A stretch of DNA of 64,000 bases from Roseovarius autotrophicus (GCF_018069895.1 NZ_JAGQDH010000002.1:124001-188000); one strand, 5' to 3'; numbered from the stretch's first letter, positions 9,098 through 18,504 are shown. Numbers and translations: made by a program. The notes: generated by a model not told the origin, from the sequence alone.

Positions 9098-10342
9098 TCA
9101 ATGACAGATTACGGTGTTGAGGTAGGCGGAGAGGGGGCGGGCAAGCTGCATGTCCCAGCCATTCGCCCAGCCGTGCAACGGCGCGGCGATGAGAATTCCG
9201 CCTTGCCACAGACCGGGCGCGGCAAGTGCGCTTGCATGCGGCATCCCACCCGCGTGCCAGTCGGGGCAGGCACGCAGCCCCTCGGGGCCGAGCGCGGCAA
9301 TTTCCGCCGCGCCGGGGCCGGTCGCATGCCAACGCCCGTCCCAAAGGGTGCTTGCGTCCGTGCGCATGCCGGTAACGGCGTTGTATTCCCGGCTCAGGCG
9401 GATATGCGCCGCCTCGACACTCAGCACACAGCCGCGCAAGGTCATCCGCCGCCCGTCGCGCGCCGCGCTCAGAAAATCGGTCATGGCGGTTCCGCGGGGG
9501 GGATAGGCATGGCCGGTCATCCAGCGCAGCCCCGCGACCAAAAGCCGCCGCGCCGTCTCATCGGGCAACGAGTCAAAACCTCGCCGCTCCAGCAGCAGGT
9601 CGCCCGCCTCGACCGATGCCAGCAGTTCGGCGGCCTGCCGCGCGTGATGGGCGAGTGCCTGGCGCGCTTCGGCCAGACGCCGCGCGCTTCCCGCCAGCGT
9701 GGCGCAGTCCAGCCCGAGCGGAGCGAGCGCCGCCAGCACCGCGCGCGCCTGCGTGCGGTCATAATCCGGGTCCGCGTTGGTCGGGTCGTCGATCCAGGAC
9801 ACGCCGCGCATGCGCAGCAGTTCACGCAGATGCGCCCGCCCGAGCCCGAGCATGGGCCGGTGAAAGGTGACACCCTCCGCCTGCCAGCGCGCCCGCATCG
9901 CCGAAAGCCCATCGATGCCCGCGCCGCGCGCCAGCCGCATCAGAAAGGTCTCGGTCAGATCGTCCATCGTGTGGCCGATGGCCACATCGGCGAAGCCGTG
10001 CGATTGCGCCCAGTCCGCCAGCAGGCGGTAGCGCGCGCGCCGTGCCTGGTCGGGCAGGTTGCCGCCCGCATCGCGGGTTTTCCAACGCAAGGTGTCATGC
10101 GCCAGCCCCAAAGCCGCACAGACTTGCGCGACCGCCTCTGCCTCTGCCTCTGCCTCCGCCCGCAGCCCATGATCGACCGTCGCCACCCGCAACGCCGGCC
10201 CGCCCGCGCCACGCCAGTCGTTCAGCAGGTGCAAAAGCGCGAGTGAATCGCTGCCACCCGAGACGGCCACCCCCAGATGCGACGGCGGGGCGGGGGCGAA
10301 GTGATCCGCCACCGCCCTGCCTGCAAGGTTTCCGTCACTCAC
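9098..10342 (-). CDS. tilS: tRNA(Ile)-lysidine synthetase
   Basis: 414 residues. The N-type ATP pyrophosphatase P-loop SGGSDS lies at residues 28-33, followed by GHTMDDLTETFLMRLARG and PMLGLGRAHLRELL, the diagnostic TilS blocks. It converts C34 of the minor tRNA-Ile (CAU) to lysidine, which is essential for AUA decoding. The GTG start at 10342 overlaps the ybgF stop (GTGA), so it is probably translated as the tail of the tol-pal unit, and ftsH follows. Residues near 63-72 form an Ala-Glu repeat (AEAEAEAEA) written in DNA as a six-base tandem repeat at about 10134-10160. The C-terminal domain is shorter and more divergent than in E. coli. Confidence 0.95.
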   Translation of the reverse strand: MSDGNLAGRAVADHFAPAPPSHLGVAVSGGSDSLALLHLLNDWRGAGGPALRVATVDHGLRAEAEAEAEAVAQVCAALGLAHDTLRWKTRDAGGNLPDQARRARYRLLADWAQSHGFADVAIGHTMDDLTETFLMRLARGAGIDGLSAMRARWQAEGVTFHRPMLGLGRAHLRELLRMRGVSWIDDPTNADPDYDRTQARAVLAALAPLGLDCATLAGSARRLAEARQALAHHARQAAELLASVEAGDLLLERRGFDSLPDETARRLLVAGLRWMTGHAYPPRGTAMTDFLSAARDGRRMTLRGCVLSVEAAHIRLSREYNAVTGMRTDASTLWDGRWHATGPGAAEIAALGPEGLRACPDWHAGGMPHASALAAPGLWQGGILIAAPLHGWANGWDMQLARPLSAYLNTVICH

Positions 10343-11166
10343 GAACAGCCGAGCCGGGCCATTTCCGCCGCAGCCTCGGTTGCCACCGCAGCGCCGGGAT
10401 AGCGCGGCGCGACCTGCCCGAGCGTGACGCAGGCCTCGTCCTTCTGGCCCAGCGCGCCCAGCGCGCGACCGAGGTTAAAGAGCGCCTCGGCCGCCTCTGG
10501 CCCTTCGGGGGCGGCACTGAACGCTTCGAGATAGGCGCGAGCGGCGGCGCTTTGCTGACCCGCCGCCTCCAGCGCGCGACCGCGCAACAGCCCCGCCTGG
10601 CCGCTGAGCGGGCTTCCGGGATAGGCAGCGAGGAACGCCGCAAGCTGTTCTGCCGCCGCCGCGTGATCGCCTGCCTCGTAAGTCGCGCGCGCGCGCTCGA
10701 AGTCGTCGCGCTCGCCCACGGCCAGTTGCGGGTTGTCGGGCACGGGCGCGGGCATGGCCCCGCCGCCGCCCGTCTGCGGGATCACGCCGCCAAGCGTGCT
10801 GCCCGGCTCAAGGTTGGCGATGTCGCAGGCCGGTTCCAGTTCGCAGAGCCGAAACTCCAGATCGCCCACGCGGTTGGTGCCGTCGGTCACCACCCGGTCG
10901 ATGCGAAACTCCAGTTCCTCGGTCTTCGAGGTGAGGCGCTGCACCTCGGCCTCGATCGCGTTCACCCGGTCAAGAAGCGACCCGCCTCCCGCAAGCTGCC
11001 CGACGCTGCTGGTCGTGCTCAACTCGCGCTTGAGCTTTTGCATCTCGACAAAGAGCACGGCGAGTTCCTGCCGGATATCTGCCAGTGTCTCGGCCTGCTG
11101 CCCGGTGGCCCCAAGAGGGGCGACGAGCAGCAGCGCGGCGAGCGGTCCCAGAAGCCTGCGCATCAT
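10339..11166 (-). CDS. ybgF: Tol-Pal system protein YbgF / cell division coordinator CpoB
   Basis: 275 residues with an N-terminal signal peptide (MMRRLLGPLAALLLVAPLGATGQQA). A coiled-coil region follows (about 28-95, many Glu/Leu heptads), then a proline-rich linker and a C-terminal TPR block from about 155 (FERARATYEAGDHAAAAEQLAAFL and two similar repeats). CpoB/YbgF is periplasmic, binds TolA and coordinates septal peptidoglycan synthesis with outer-membrane constriction. Two cysteines (CELEPAC) in the linker could form a disulfide. It lies six bases after pal in the tol-pal order. The start at 11166 precedes a clear signal peptide; the second Met would serve equally. Confidence 0.92.
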   Translation of the reverse strand: MMRRLLGPLAALLLVAPLGATGQQAETLADIRQELAVLFVEMQKLKRELSTTSSVGQLAGGGSLLDRVNAIEAEVQRLTSKTEELEFRIDRVVTDGTNRVGDLEFRLCELEPACDIANLEPGSTLGGVIPQTGGGGAMPAPVPDNPQLAVGERDDFERARATYEAGDHAAAAEQLAAFLAAYPGSPLSGQAGLLRGRALEAAGQQSAAARAYLEAFSAAPEGPEAAEALFNLGRALGALGQKDEACVTLGQVAPRYPGAAVATEAAAEMARLGCS

Positions 11167-11172
11167 CGCCCC

Positions 11173-11679
11173 TTAGCTGCCCAGTCCGGCGGCCAGAACG
11201 GTGACCGCGCGGCGGTTCTTGGAATAGCAGGCTTCGTCACTGCAAATCTCGATGGGGCGCTCCTTGCCAAAGCTGACCACCCGCAGGCGGCTGCCGGCGA
11301 CGCCCCGGCTCACCAGATATTCCTGCACCGCGTTCGCCCGCCGCGCCCCGAGGGCGACGTTGTATTCGCGTGTGCCGCGCTCATCGGCATGGCCTTCGAT
11401 CACGGCGGTAAAGTCGCGGTTGGTCATCAGCCATTGCGCCTGTCCGTCGAGCGTCGCCTGCGCCGCCGGAGAGAGGGTGGACTGATCCACCGCGAACAGC
11501 ACCCGGTCGCCTATGGCCTGCTGGAAATAGGCGGGCGAGGTGGGATCGGATACCGACCCGGCCCCAGTCCCAAAGCCGCCACCGCCGAGACCGGCCTGGT
11601 CTTCGAACCGGTCGGGATTGGTGCAGGCGGCCAAGGCCAGCCCCGCCACGAAAATCATCGTCTTGCTCAGATAGGTCAT
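11173..11679 (-). CDS. pal: Peptidoglycan-associated lipoprotein Pal
   Basis: 168 residues. A lipoprotein signal peptide ends in the lipobox LAAC. A short glycine-rich linker follows, then an OmpA-like peptidoglycan-binding domain with VIEGHADERGTREYNVALGARRANAVQEYL and FGKERPI. Pal is anchored in the outer membrane, binds meso-DAP peptidoglycan and TolB, and is concentrated at division sites by the Tol motor. The ATG at 11679 is chosen because it gives a normal n-region; a longer frame upstream adds 13 unlikely residues. It is downstream of tolB in the standard order. Confidence 0.97.
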   Translation of the reverse strand: MTYLSKTMIFVAGLALAACTNPDRFEDQAGLGGGGFGTGAGSVSDPTSPAYFQQAIGDRVLFAVDQSTLSPAAQATLDGQAQWLMTNRDFTAVIEGHADERGTREYNVALGARRANAVQEYLVSRGVAGSRLRVVSFGKERPIEICSDEACYSKNRRAVTVLAAGLGS

Positions 11680-11716
11680 GTCAGCCCCGTTTTCCGTTGA
11701 TTGGGTGTGTTCTAGC

Positions 11717-11734
11717 ACAGGGCGTGCGCCCTGT
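11717..11734 (-). terminator. Hairpin in the tolB-pal gap
   Basis: Seven-base perfect arms (ACAGGGC / GCCCTGT) with a four-base loop sit between the tolB stop and the pal start. No T run follows on the minus strand, so it is more likely an RNA processing or stabilising structure than a full terminator. Confidence 0.35.
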
Positions 11735-11743
11735 CAGTCCTGC

Positions 11744-13069
11744 TCAGTTCTGGAGCGGCCCCCAGGAGGGATCGCTCGCGCCGCTTGGCGTGACCACCTG
11801 ACGCAGGTTGCGCCCGGTGATATCGACCGAATAAAGCCGCGCCTCACCCTGCGCCCCTTGGGTCTCGCGGGTGAACATGACGACGCGGCCGTTGGGGGCC
11901 CATGTCGGGCCCTCGTCAAGGAATGACGCGGTCAGAAGCCGCTCTTCGCTGCCGTCGGTGCGCATGACACCGATATGGAACCGGCCCTTGGATTGCTTGG
12001 TAAAGGCGATCAGATCGCCACGCGGCGACCAAACCGGTGTGCCATATCGGCCCTGGCCAAAGCTGATCCGCCGCGCCTCGCCTCCGCTGACGGGCATGAT
12101 GTAAAGCTGCGGCGTGCCCGAGCGGTCGCTCTCGAACACGATCTGTCTGCCATCGGGGCTGTAGCTGGGGGCGGTCTCGATCGAGGGCGCGGTGGTCAGT
12201 CGTGTGCTCGCGCCGCTGGTGATATCCATGGTGTAAAGGTCGGTATTGCCGCCCTGCGTCAGCGAATAGAGCACGGTGCGCCCGTCCGGCGAAAAGCGCG
12301 GAGCAAAGGCCATCGTGCCGTCCAGCGTCGGCAGCACGCGGCGCCCGACATTGGCCACGTCGAGCACATAGATGCGCGGGAACCCGGTCTCGTAGCTGGT
12401 ATAGAGCACGCGGTCGCCCGTGGGCGAAAAGCGCGGCGCAAGCACGATGGACGCCGCATCGGTCAGGAACTGCACATTGGCCCCGTCATAATCCATGATC
12501 GCCAGCCGTTTGGCGCGCTGATCCTTGGGGCCGCTTTCCGACACGAAAACCACCCGGCTGTCGAAATAACCGCCCTCGCCGGTGATGCGCGCATAGACCT
12601 GATCGCCCACCTTGTGCGCGATACGCCGCCAGCCGTCACGATCCCCGACAAGCTGCTGACCACGGCCAAGCTCTTGCCCGGCGAAGACGTCATGGATGCG
12701 GAAGCGCACCACCACGCGCCCCGAGCCATCCACATTCACCGCCCCGGTCACGAGGGCCTGTGCGTTGATCGCGCGCCAGTCGGCGAATTGCACCGGGCTT
12801 TCAAAGCTGGTGATCCGACTGATATGCGCCTCGGCGGGGATTTCCCGGAACAGCCCTGTGCCGGTCAGATCGGCGGCGATGACCCGGGCGATGTTGCGCG
12901 CAAATTCCTGCGCCGCAGGGGTATCCGCGACGAAATCTGGCACCGCAAAGGGCATCGGCTCGATCACGCCCTCGGTCAGTTCCAGCCGGAGCGGGCCACC
13001 TTGCTGGGCCGTGGCGGGGAATGCCCAGAGTGTCAGGGCGGCAAGCAGGGTCAGGAGGGAGCGCATCAT
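11744..13069 (-). CDS. tolB: Tol-Pal system beta-propeller protein TolB
   Basis: 441 residues: signal peptide ([22 protein letters not shown]), an N-terminal alpha/beta domain (about 25-155), then a six-bladed propeller built of WD40-like PD40 repeats. Repeats visible are [61 protein letters not shown] and [14 protein letters not shown]. TolB is periplasmic, shuttles between Pal and TolA and helps recycle Pal to the septum. Its ATG overlaps the tolA stop (ATGA), so translation is coupled. The length and repeat count are normal. Confidence 0.97.
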   Translation of the reverse strand: MMRSLLTLLAALTLWAFPATAQQGGPLRLELTEGVIEPMPFAVPDFVADTPAAQEFARNIARVIAADLTGTGLFREIPAEAHISRITSFESPVQFADWRAINAQALVTGAVNVDGSGRVVVRFRIHDVFAGQELGRGQQLVGDRDGWRRIAHKVGDQVYARITGEGGYFDSRVVFVSESGPKDQRAKRLAIMDYDGANVQFLTDAASIVLAPRFSPTGDRVLYTSYETGFPRIYVLDVANVGRRVLPTLDGTMAFAPRFSPDGRTVLYSLTQGGNTDLYTMDITSGASTRLTTAPSIETAPSYSPDGRQIVFESDRSGTPQLYIMPVSGGEARRISFGQGRYGTPVWSPRGDLIAFTKQSKGRFHIGVMRTDGSEERLLTASFLDEGPTWAPNGRVVMFTRETQGAQGEARLYSVDITGRNLRQVVTPSGASDPSWGPLQN

Positions 13070-14217
13070 TTGATCCTCATTCTCTCCGGGTTGAATGTCA
13101 TTTCGATATCACGCCATTGCTCGAATTTCTCGGGCGGCAGGTTGAATCCGTCATTGCCGCAGCGGATGATGGCGCGGCGCGCGGCCTCATAGGCCTGTTG
13201 CGCGGCGGCGGCGGACCCGCCGGAATGGCTCAGCATGCGGATGCTGGAATTGTCTGGTTTCGAGGTCTCGAACATGCGCACCGTGACAACCACGGTCGTG
13301 GCGAGCGCCTCGGAGCTGAGGCTGCCCACGTTCCAGCAGCGTTGCACCGCCACGCGCAGCGCGTCCTTCTCGCCCGCAGTCAGCGGCGGCCCTGCGGGCC
13401 GCTCTGGTGTCGGCGTACCCTGGCCCAGAGCGGCGGCCAGTGCGTCACTGACCGCGCCGCGGTCGGTGGCGGGCGGCGTTGGGGCCGGGGTCGGGATCGG
13501 CGCGGGACGGGTGGCGGTCTCGGTCGGGGGCGCAGGCGCAGGGGGCGGCGCAGGTTCGGGGCGCGCGGCGGCGGGACGCGCGCGCGGGCGCAGAGATGCG
13601 GTCGGTGCCGGCTCGCTCGGTCGCTCGGCCTCGGTCACGATCTCGGTCGCGGCCTCCTCGGGCGCGGTTGCCTCTTGCGGGGCTTCTTCGACCACGGCAC
13701 CTGCATCGGGCGCAACCTCGGGACGGGCCACGTCATCGACCCGCACATCGGGTTCGGCCGGGGCAACCGGCTCGGGTGCGACGCGGGGCGCAGGGCGCGG
13801 CTGCGGGCGGGGCGAGATTTCGGGCATAAGGGCCGCCGTTTCCTCGGGCGGGGTTTCGATCACGGGCGGGGTGTCGGTCACCTCGGCAGGGGCGGGCACC
13901 GGCGCGGGCGGGCTTGGCGCCGGATCGGGGGGCGGGGCCGAGTTGACCTCGGGCTGGTTCTGCGCGGGCGCGCTGTCGGCCCCGGAGACAAGCGCGGGCG
14001 CATTCTCTCCCGGCGCGGGCGGTTCGGGCGTGTTGACGTTGGCGACGGCCTCGGGTGCGCTCTGCCCGGCGACGAGAGCGGCATAATCCTCGGCCGAAAT
14101 CGCCATTGCCTCCACCACCTCGAAGGGCGGCGGGTCGGAGCGGAACGCGCCCCCGAGAAGGGCCCACCCAATCAACGCCAGATGGCCCGCCCCCGATATG
14201 ATCTGCCCGGTGTTCAC
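13066..14217 (-). CDS. tolA: TolA-type cell envelope protein
   Basis: 383 residues. One N-terminal membrane segment ([14 protein letters not shown], about residues 12-25) is followed by a very long low-complexity Pro/Ala/Glu-rich linker (about 40-285), and then a conserved C-terminal domain (about 290-380) with [31 protein letters not shown]. TolA spans the periplasm and connects the TolQR proton motor to TolB-Pal. The linker is Pro/Ala/Glu-rich rather than the Ala/Lys helix of enterobacteria. The start is GTG at 14217, eleven bases after the tolR stop; its frame and the membrane segment support it. Position between tolR and tolB makes the assignment firm despite low overall similarity expected. 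Confidence 0.92.
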   Translation of the reverse strand: MNTGQIISGAGHLALIGWALLGGAFRSDPPPFEVVEAMAISAEDYAALVAGQSAPEAVANVNTPEPPAPGENAPALVSGADSAPAQNQPEVNSAPPPDPAPSPPAPVPAPAEVTDTPPVIETPPEETAALMPEISPRPQPRPAPRVAPEPVAPAEPDVRVDDVARPEVAPDAGAVVEEAPQEATAPEEAATEIVTEAERPSEPAPTASLRPRARPAAARPEPAPPPAPAPPTETATRPAPIPTPAPTPPATDRGAVSDALAAALGQGTPTPERPAGPPLTAGEKDALRVAVQRCWNVGSLSSEALATTVVVTVRMFETSKPDNSSIRMLSHSGGSAAAAQQAYEAARRAIIRCGNDGFNLPPEKFEQWRDIEMTFNPERMRIK

Positions 14218-14228
14218 GCCGCGCGCCC

Positions 14229-14702
14229 CTAGCCGCCCCGCCCGTCGAGCGTCGGCCCGCCGGTTTCCGTGACCAGGCCGATATTGGCAAACCCGCCGCG
14301 ATTGAGCGCGCCCATGACCTGCATCACCTCGGCATAGGGCACCGCTCCGTCGGCGCGCAGGAACACCCGCGAGCCAGAGCGCTCGGCCGCAATCGCCGTC
14401 AACCGCGCAATCAGCTCTTCGCGCGGCACGTCGGAAGTCTGGATCGCCACGCGTCCGTCGGCGCTTACCGTCACGGTCAGCGGTTCTTCCTGCTCGCCCG
14501 GCAGGGCGTTGGCGGCGGTTTTAGGCAATTCCACCGGCACACCCACCACCAGCAGGGGGGCCGCCACCATGAAGATGATGAGCAGCACCAGCATCACATC
14601 GACAAACGGCGTGACGTTGATCTCGGACATGGGGCGCGAGCGTCCGCGCCCTCGCCTGCGCCGCCCGCCTCCGCCGGTTTTCTGGATGACACCCCCGCCC
14701 AT
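14229..14702 (-). CDS. tolR: Biopolymer transport protein TolR (ExbD family)
   Basis: 157 residues with an Arg-rich cytoplasmic N-terminus (GRRRRGRGRSR), the ExbD/TolR signature SEINVTPFVDVMLVLLIIFMVAAPLL containing the proton-path aspartate FVDVML, one membrane helix, and a periplasmic dimerisation domain ending in VMGALNRGGFANIGLVTE. With TolQ it forms the proton-driven motor that energises TolA. It begins three bases after the tolQ stop. The basic N-terminus is longer than in E. coli but common in this order. Confidence 0.96.
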   Translation of the reverse strand: MGGGVIQKTGGGGRRRRGRGRSRPMSEINVTPFVDVMLVLLIIFMVAAPLLVVGVPVELPKTAANALPGEQEEPLTVTVSADGRVAIQTSDVPREELIARLTAIAAERSGSRVFLRADGAVPYAEVMQVMGALNRGGFANIGLVTETGGPTLDGRGG

Positions 14703-14705
14703 GGC

Positions 14706-15401
14706 CTAGCTGTCCAGCTGGCGGCTGAGGATGGTGGCGAATTCGTCGGCAAAGGCCTCATAGCCCGCCATGATCCGATCGCTGTCCGCGCTCAGCTTGT
14801 TGTAGAAGATCACCGCAGGGATCGCCGCCAGAAGCCCGAGTGCCGTGGCCAGAAGTGCCTCGGCGATGCCGGGGGCCACCACCACAAGGCTGGTGTTCTG
14901 TTGCGCCGCGATCTCGACAAAGGCGTGCATGATCCCCCAGACCGTGCCGAAAAGGCCGATGAACGGAGCGGTGGAGCCGACCGTCGCCAGAACCTGCAAT
15001 CCACTTTGCAGCCCCTCGGATTCCTTGGCGATGGCCACATCCATCGAACGGTCGATCCGCGCCGTGGCGCCTGCGATCAATTCTCCGTCATTGCGATGAC
15101 TGCGCCGCCATTCCATCATCCCGGCGGCGAAAATCCGCTCGGACTGGCCCGCCGGTTCCGGGCCGATCTCGTCAAAGAGCCCGTCCAGAGGCTCTCCCGA
15201 CCAGAATCGGCGATCGAAGATTTCCGCTTCCGTGTGAGCGCGGCGATAGGTGATGAGCTTCTGGATAATGATCGACCACGACCAGAAAGAGGCCAGCACC
15301 AGCACCAGCATCACCAGTTTCACGATTAAAGTGGCGCGCGCGAACAGCGCCCACATGGAGAAATCCATCTCCTGTGCCAATGCCAGGGTTTCTGCTTCCA
15401 T
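14706..15401 (-). CDS. tolQ: Tol-Pal motor protein TolQ (MotA/ExbB family)
   Basis: 231 residues with three membrane segments: about 20-40 (LIVKLVMLVLVLASFWSWSI), about 130-155 and about 170-195. The ExbB/TolQ signature VLATVGSTAPFIGLFGTVWGIMHAF and IAEALLATALGLLAAIPAVIFYN are clear. It forms the proton channel with TolR in the inner membrane. The ATG at 15401 has AGGA upstream and starts at MEAETLALAQEMDFSMW; the upstream Met at 15443 lacks support. First gene of tolQRAB-pal-ybgF, after a 111-base gap from ybgC. Confidence 0.97.
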   Translation of the reverse strand: MEAETLALAQEMDFSMWALFARATLIVKLVMLVLVLASFWSWSIIIQKLITYRRAHTEAEIFDRRFWSGEPLDGLFDEIGPEPAGQSERIFAAGMMEWRRSHRNDGELIAGATARIDRSMDVAIAKESEGLQSGLQVLATVGSTAPFIGLFGTVWGIMHAFVEIAAQQNTSLVVVAPGIAEALLATALGLLAAIPAVIFYNKLSADSDRIMAGYEAFADEFATILSRQLDS

Positions 15402-15449
15402 TTTCCTGCCTATGCCTCTCTGGCCGTTTCCCGGCCTTATCAAGGCGCA

Positions 15450-15478
15450 AATTAGCCGATTTCCAGAGGGAAAGCCAA
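15450..15478 (-). promoter_or_regulatory. Possible sigma-70 promoter upstream of tolQ
   Basis: On the minus strand TTGGCT and CTAATT are separated by exactly 17 bases, with a predicted start about 40 bases before the tolQ ATG. It lies in the only sizeable gap of the ybgC-tol unit. Sequence match only. Confidence 0.35.
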
Positions 15479-15512
15479 CATGATCCGTAATTGCGCGGCA
15501 ACCTGTGGGGAA

Positions 15513-15899
15513 TCAGGGCAGAAGCTGGCGGATATTCGCCGGAAGCCGCACCGGCTGGCCGTTTTGTCCGACGCAAACCACGGTCACAACGGCATGAAAG
15601 AGCGGCGCGCCCGCGCGCAGAACGGTCTGGTCCATCATCAGCCGTGCGGCGGTGACAGAGGTGGTTTCCGTCACCACCTCGAGCATGTCGTCGAACCGCG
15701 CGGGGGCAAGGAAATCCGCTTCGACCCGGCGCACAACAAAGATGGTGCCGTGCGCGCGCATCTCGTTCTGGTCAAGCCCCAGGTCACGGACCCAGGCGCT
15801 GCGGGCGCGCTCGATGAACTTGAGGAAATTGGCGTGATAGACGATCCCGCCCATATCGGTATCCTCGTAATAGACACGGACGGGGAAACGATGGGTCAT
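15513..15899 (-). CDS. ybgC: Acyl-CoA thioester hydrolase YbgC
   Basis: 128 residues, a single hotdog-fold thioesterase. The 4-hydroxybenzoyl-CoA thioesterase motif is YYEDTDMGGIVYHANFLKFIERAR, with the catalytic aspartate in EDTDMGG. YbgC hydrolyses short acyl-CoA thioesters and is linked to phospholipid enzymes; its gene heads many tol-pal operons, as here. The ATG at 15899 is chosen from homology-like start MTHRFPVRVYYEDTD with AGAGG upstream; a longer frame overlaps modC. It is 31 bases downstream of modC. Confidence 0.94.
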   Translation of the reverse strand: MTHRFPVRVYYEDTDMGGIVYHANFLKFIERARSAWVRDLGLDQNEMRAHGTIFVVRRVEADFLAPARFDDMLEVVTETTSVTAARLMMDQTVLRAGAPLFHAVVTVVCVGQNGQPVRLPANIRQLLP

Positions 15900-15930
15900 G
15901 GCGGGCCTCTTGCTCGGTGCGTCCACGAGC

Positions 15931-17058
15931 CTATGGCTCGGCATCGTCACCCGCAACCCCGGCGCGCGCCGGGCGCGGCAGGGCCTGCCGGTCAAAGGCC
16001 ACGGCCTTGACCAGCGCAGTCACCGGCTGCCCTTCGGCAAGCGCCAGATCGCGCAGCGCGGCGCGGGTCAGGCGCGCGCGCAGGTGCTGACCCGCCACGT
16101 TAAGCACCACCTCGGCAAAGGCGGTGCCCGCCTCTTCGGTGATGCGCAATACCCGCGCGGACAACTGGTTGCGGATGCTCAGACCTTCAAGCCGCCCAAG
16201 CGCCAGCGACACGTCGCGCGCCCGGATCCGAAGCCGCACCTCGCTGCCCTCGGGCAACGAGATCGCGGGCACCTCAAGCATGGCCCTGCCCAGATCGATG
16301 CGGCTCAGATGCAACTCGGGATCGTGCGCGACGATGCGGCCCGCAACGATTGCCCCCGCCTCGAACCGGCCTTGCACATCCGCCAGATCGAGCCGTTCCA
16401 GAACCTCCGAGACGCCCCCCGCCGCCACCACCCGGCCGGCCGCCAGCGCCACGATCCGGTCGCAAAGCTGCGTCACCTCCTCCAGCGCATGGGTGACATA
16501 AAGGATCGGCAGGCCAAAGGCACTCTGGAGCCGGGCTATATAGGGCAGGATCTCGCCCTTGCGTCTGGTATCGAGCGCGGCGAGCGGTTCGTCCATCAGC
16601 AAAAGGCGTGGCCGCGCCAGCAACGTGCGCCCTATGGCCACCCGCTGCCGCTCGCCCCCCGACAGTTGCGTTGCGCGCCGACCAAAGAGCGGCGCAAGAT
16701 CAAGCACCTCCACCACATCGTCGAAACTGTAGGCGGACGGCCCCCCGGGCGCGCGCCGCTCAGCATAATCGAGATTGCCTCGCGCCGTCAGATGCGGGAA
16801 AAGCCGTGCGTCCTGAAATACATAGCCCACCCCGCGCCGATGCGGTGCAACCTGCCGCCGCCCCTCCATCCAGACTTCCGGGCCAAAACTGATACGCCCC
16901 GTGGCTCCCCTCTCGAACCCGGCGATGACGCGCAGAAGCGTGGACTTGCCACAGCCCGATGGGCCGAACACCGCCGTGATCCCCGCCCCCGCGAAATCCT
17001 GCGCGACGGACAGCGCGAACTCGGGGAACGCCACGCGGATATCGACCGACAGGGTCAT
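15931..17058 (-). CDS. modC: Molybdate ABC transporter ATP-binding protein
   Basis: 375 residues. The ABC domain carries Walker A FGPSGCGKSTLL (about 32-43), the signature LSGGERQRVAIGR, Walker B LLLMDEPLAALD and the switch region YVTHALEEV. The C-terminal third is the TOBE/Mop domain (EVRLRIRARDVSLALGR ... NQLSARVLRITEEAGTAFAEVVLNVAGQ), which is diagnostic of ModC. It powers molybdate uptake through ModB. The start ATG overlaps the modB stop by one base (TGATG), so the two are coupled. Confidence 0.96.
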   Translation of the reverse strand: MTLSVDIRVAFPEFALSVAQDFAGAGITAVFGPSGCGKSTLLRVIAGFERGATGRISFGPEVWMEGRRQVAPHRRGVGYVFQDARLFPHLTARGNLDYAERRAPGGPSAYSFDDVVEVLDLAPLFGRRATQLSGGERQRVAIGRTLLARPRLLLMDEPLAALDTRRKGEILPYIARLQSAFGLPILYVTHALEEVTQLCDRIVALAAGRVVAAGGVSEVLERLDLADVQGRFEAGAIVAGRIVAHDPELHLSRIDLGRAMLEVPAISLPEGSEVRLRIRARDVSLALGRLEGLSIRNQLSARVLRITEEAGTAFAEVVLNVAGQHLRARLTRAALRDLALAEGQPVTALVKAVAFDRQALPRPARAGVAGDDAEP

Positions 17059-17744
17059 CAGCCCACATGCACCGGAAAGCGGCGGTTGACCGTGTAGACC
17101 GCCAGCAGCACCACAAAGGAAAATGCCAGCAGAATTGCCGCCAGCACATGCGCATCGGCATAGTTGATCGTCTCTACCCGCTCGTAGATCTGGATCGAGA
17201 CCACCTTGGTGCGTCCCGGAATATTTCCCCCCACCATGAGCACCACGCCGAATTCCCCGATCGTATGGGCAAAGCTGAGCACCGTGGCCGTCAGAAAGCC
17301 GCGCGCCGCCATGGGCGCGGCGACGGAGAAGAAAGCGTCAAACGGCGCGGCGTTCAGGCTGGCTGCCGCCTCCATCGGTGCCCGCCCGATCGCCTCGAAG
17401 GCCGCTTGCAGCGGTTGCACCATGAAGGGCAGAGAGTAGAGGCAGGAGGCGATGACCAGCCCGGCAAAGGAAAAGGTCAGTGTGCTGCCCGTGGCCGACA
17501 GCCACAGCCCGCCGAGCGTGGAATTGGGGCTGAGAAAGATCAGCAGGTAGAAACCCAGTACCGTCGGCGGCAGCACAAGCGGCAGCGCGGTCACCGCCTC
17601 GACCACGGGCTTGATCCTCACGCGCGTCTGCGCCAGCCACCACGCAAGCGGTGTGCCGGCCACCAGCAGGATGAGGGTCGTCACCGCCGCCAGCCGCACC
17701 GTCAGCCAGAGCGGCCCCAGATCGGGCAGGCCCGGATCACCCAT
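17058..17744 (-). CDS. modB: Molybdate ABC transporter permease
   Basis: 228 residues with five hydrophobic segments and the binding-protein-dependent permease EAA region (RAPMEAAASLNAAPFDAFFSVAAPMAARGFL). ModB-typical segments are LPLVLPPTVLGFYLL and SFAHTIGEFGVVLMVGGNIPGRT. It forms the inner-membrane channel for molybdate. The start overlaps the 3' end of modA by eight bases. Order modA-modB-modC is standard. Confidence 0.96.
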   Translation of the reverse strand: MGDPGLPDLGPLWLTVRLAAVTTLILLVAGTPLAWWLAQTRVRIKPVVEAVTALPLVLPPTVLGFYLLIFLSPNSTLGGLWLSATGSTLTFSFAGLVIASCLYSLPFMVQPLQAAFEAIGRAPMEAAASLNAAPFDAFFSVAAPMAARGFLTATVLSFAHTIGEFGVVLMVGGNIPGRTKVVSIQIYERVETINYADAHVLAAILLAFSFVVLLAVYTVNRRFPVHVG

Positions 17745-18495
17745 CGGTGCCGTAACCGAAGCCGGCGATCATGGCGGCGACTTCCGGGCTGCGCAGGAAA
17801 TCGAGGAAGGCGCGCGCCGCCGCGTTGTCGGCCCCGTGAGTCAGCAGCACCGCATCCTGCCGGATCGGGGTCAACATTTCCTGCGGCACATCCCAGCGGC
17901 TGCCCTCGATCGCGTTGCGCGGGCTGAGCACGGCAGAAAGCGCGACAAAGCCGATCTCGGCCGCCCCGCTGGCCACCATCGAATGCGTCTGCCCGATATT
18001 CTGGCCCATGACGATCTTGGGTTGCAGCGCCTCCCACAGTCCCATCGAAGCCAGCGCCTCGCGCGCGGCCACGCCGTAAGGGGCCAGGTCGGGATTGGCG
18101 ATGGCGACAAAGCGCAAGGAGGGTTCTTCCAGCGCCGCAGGCCCCTGCGTGCCGATGCGGCCCGGATCGGCACTCCAGAGCGTCAGATGACCAAAGGCAT
18201 AGGTAAAACCGGTGCCCGCCACCGCCTTACCCTCCTCCAGCAGCCGCGCGGGCGTCTTTTCATCCGCCGAGAGAAAGACATCGAACGGCGCACCCGCACC
18301 GATCTGCGCATAGAGCTTGCCGGTCGAGCCGGTGGTGAGCGTCACGTCATGACCCGTCGCCGCGCGGAAGAGCGGGGCAAGCGTCTCGGCGGCTTCGGCG
18401 AAATTGGCCGCAACGGCGGCCAGCGCGGTCTCGGCGCGCGCGTTCGGAGGCGCGAGAGCGAGCAGGACCGAGAAAAGCACGGGGCGCATGGGCAT
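17737..18495 (-). CDS. modA: Periplasmic molybdate-binding protein
   Basis: 252 residues with a signal peptide (MPMRPVLFSVLLALAPPNARA). The ModA fold shows VAANFAEAAETLAPLFRAATGHDVTLTTGSTGKLYAQIGAGAPFDVFLSADE-like segments, where the Ser/Thr of TTGSTGKL and the later NIGQTHSMVASGAAEIGFVALS line the oxyanion pocket. It delivers molybdate to ModBC. First gene of modABC, 60 bases after the modE-like gene. Confidence 0.95.
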   Translation of the reverse strand: MPMRPVLFSVLLALAPPNARAETALAAVAANFAEAAETLAPLFRAATGHDVTLTTGSTGKLYAQIGAGAPFDVFLSADEKTPARLLEEGKAVAGTGFTYAFGHLTLWSADPGRIGTQGPAALEEPSLRFVAIANPDLAPYGVAAREALASMGLWEALQPKIVMGQNIGQTHSMVASGAAEIGFVALSAVLSPRNAIEGSRWDVPQEMLTPIRQDAVLLTHGADNAAARAFLDFLRSPEVAAMIAGFGYGTDG

Positions 18496-18504
18496 GAGAG
18501 GCTC

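Noticed and set aside
10042..11700. 552-codon plus-strand frame opposite tilS, ybgF and pal
   Set aside because: Spans three recognised genes on the minus strand; no ribosome site or motif.
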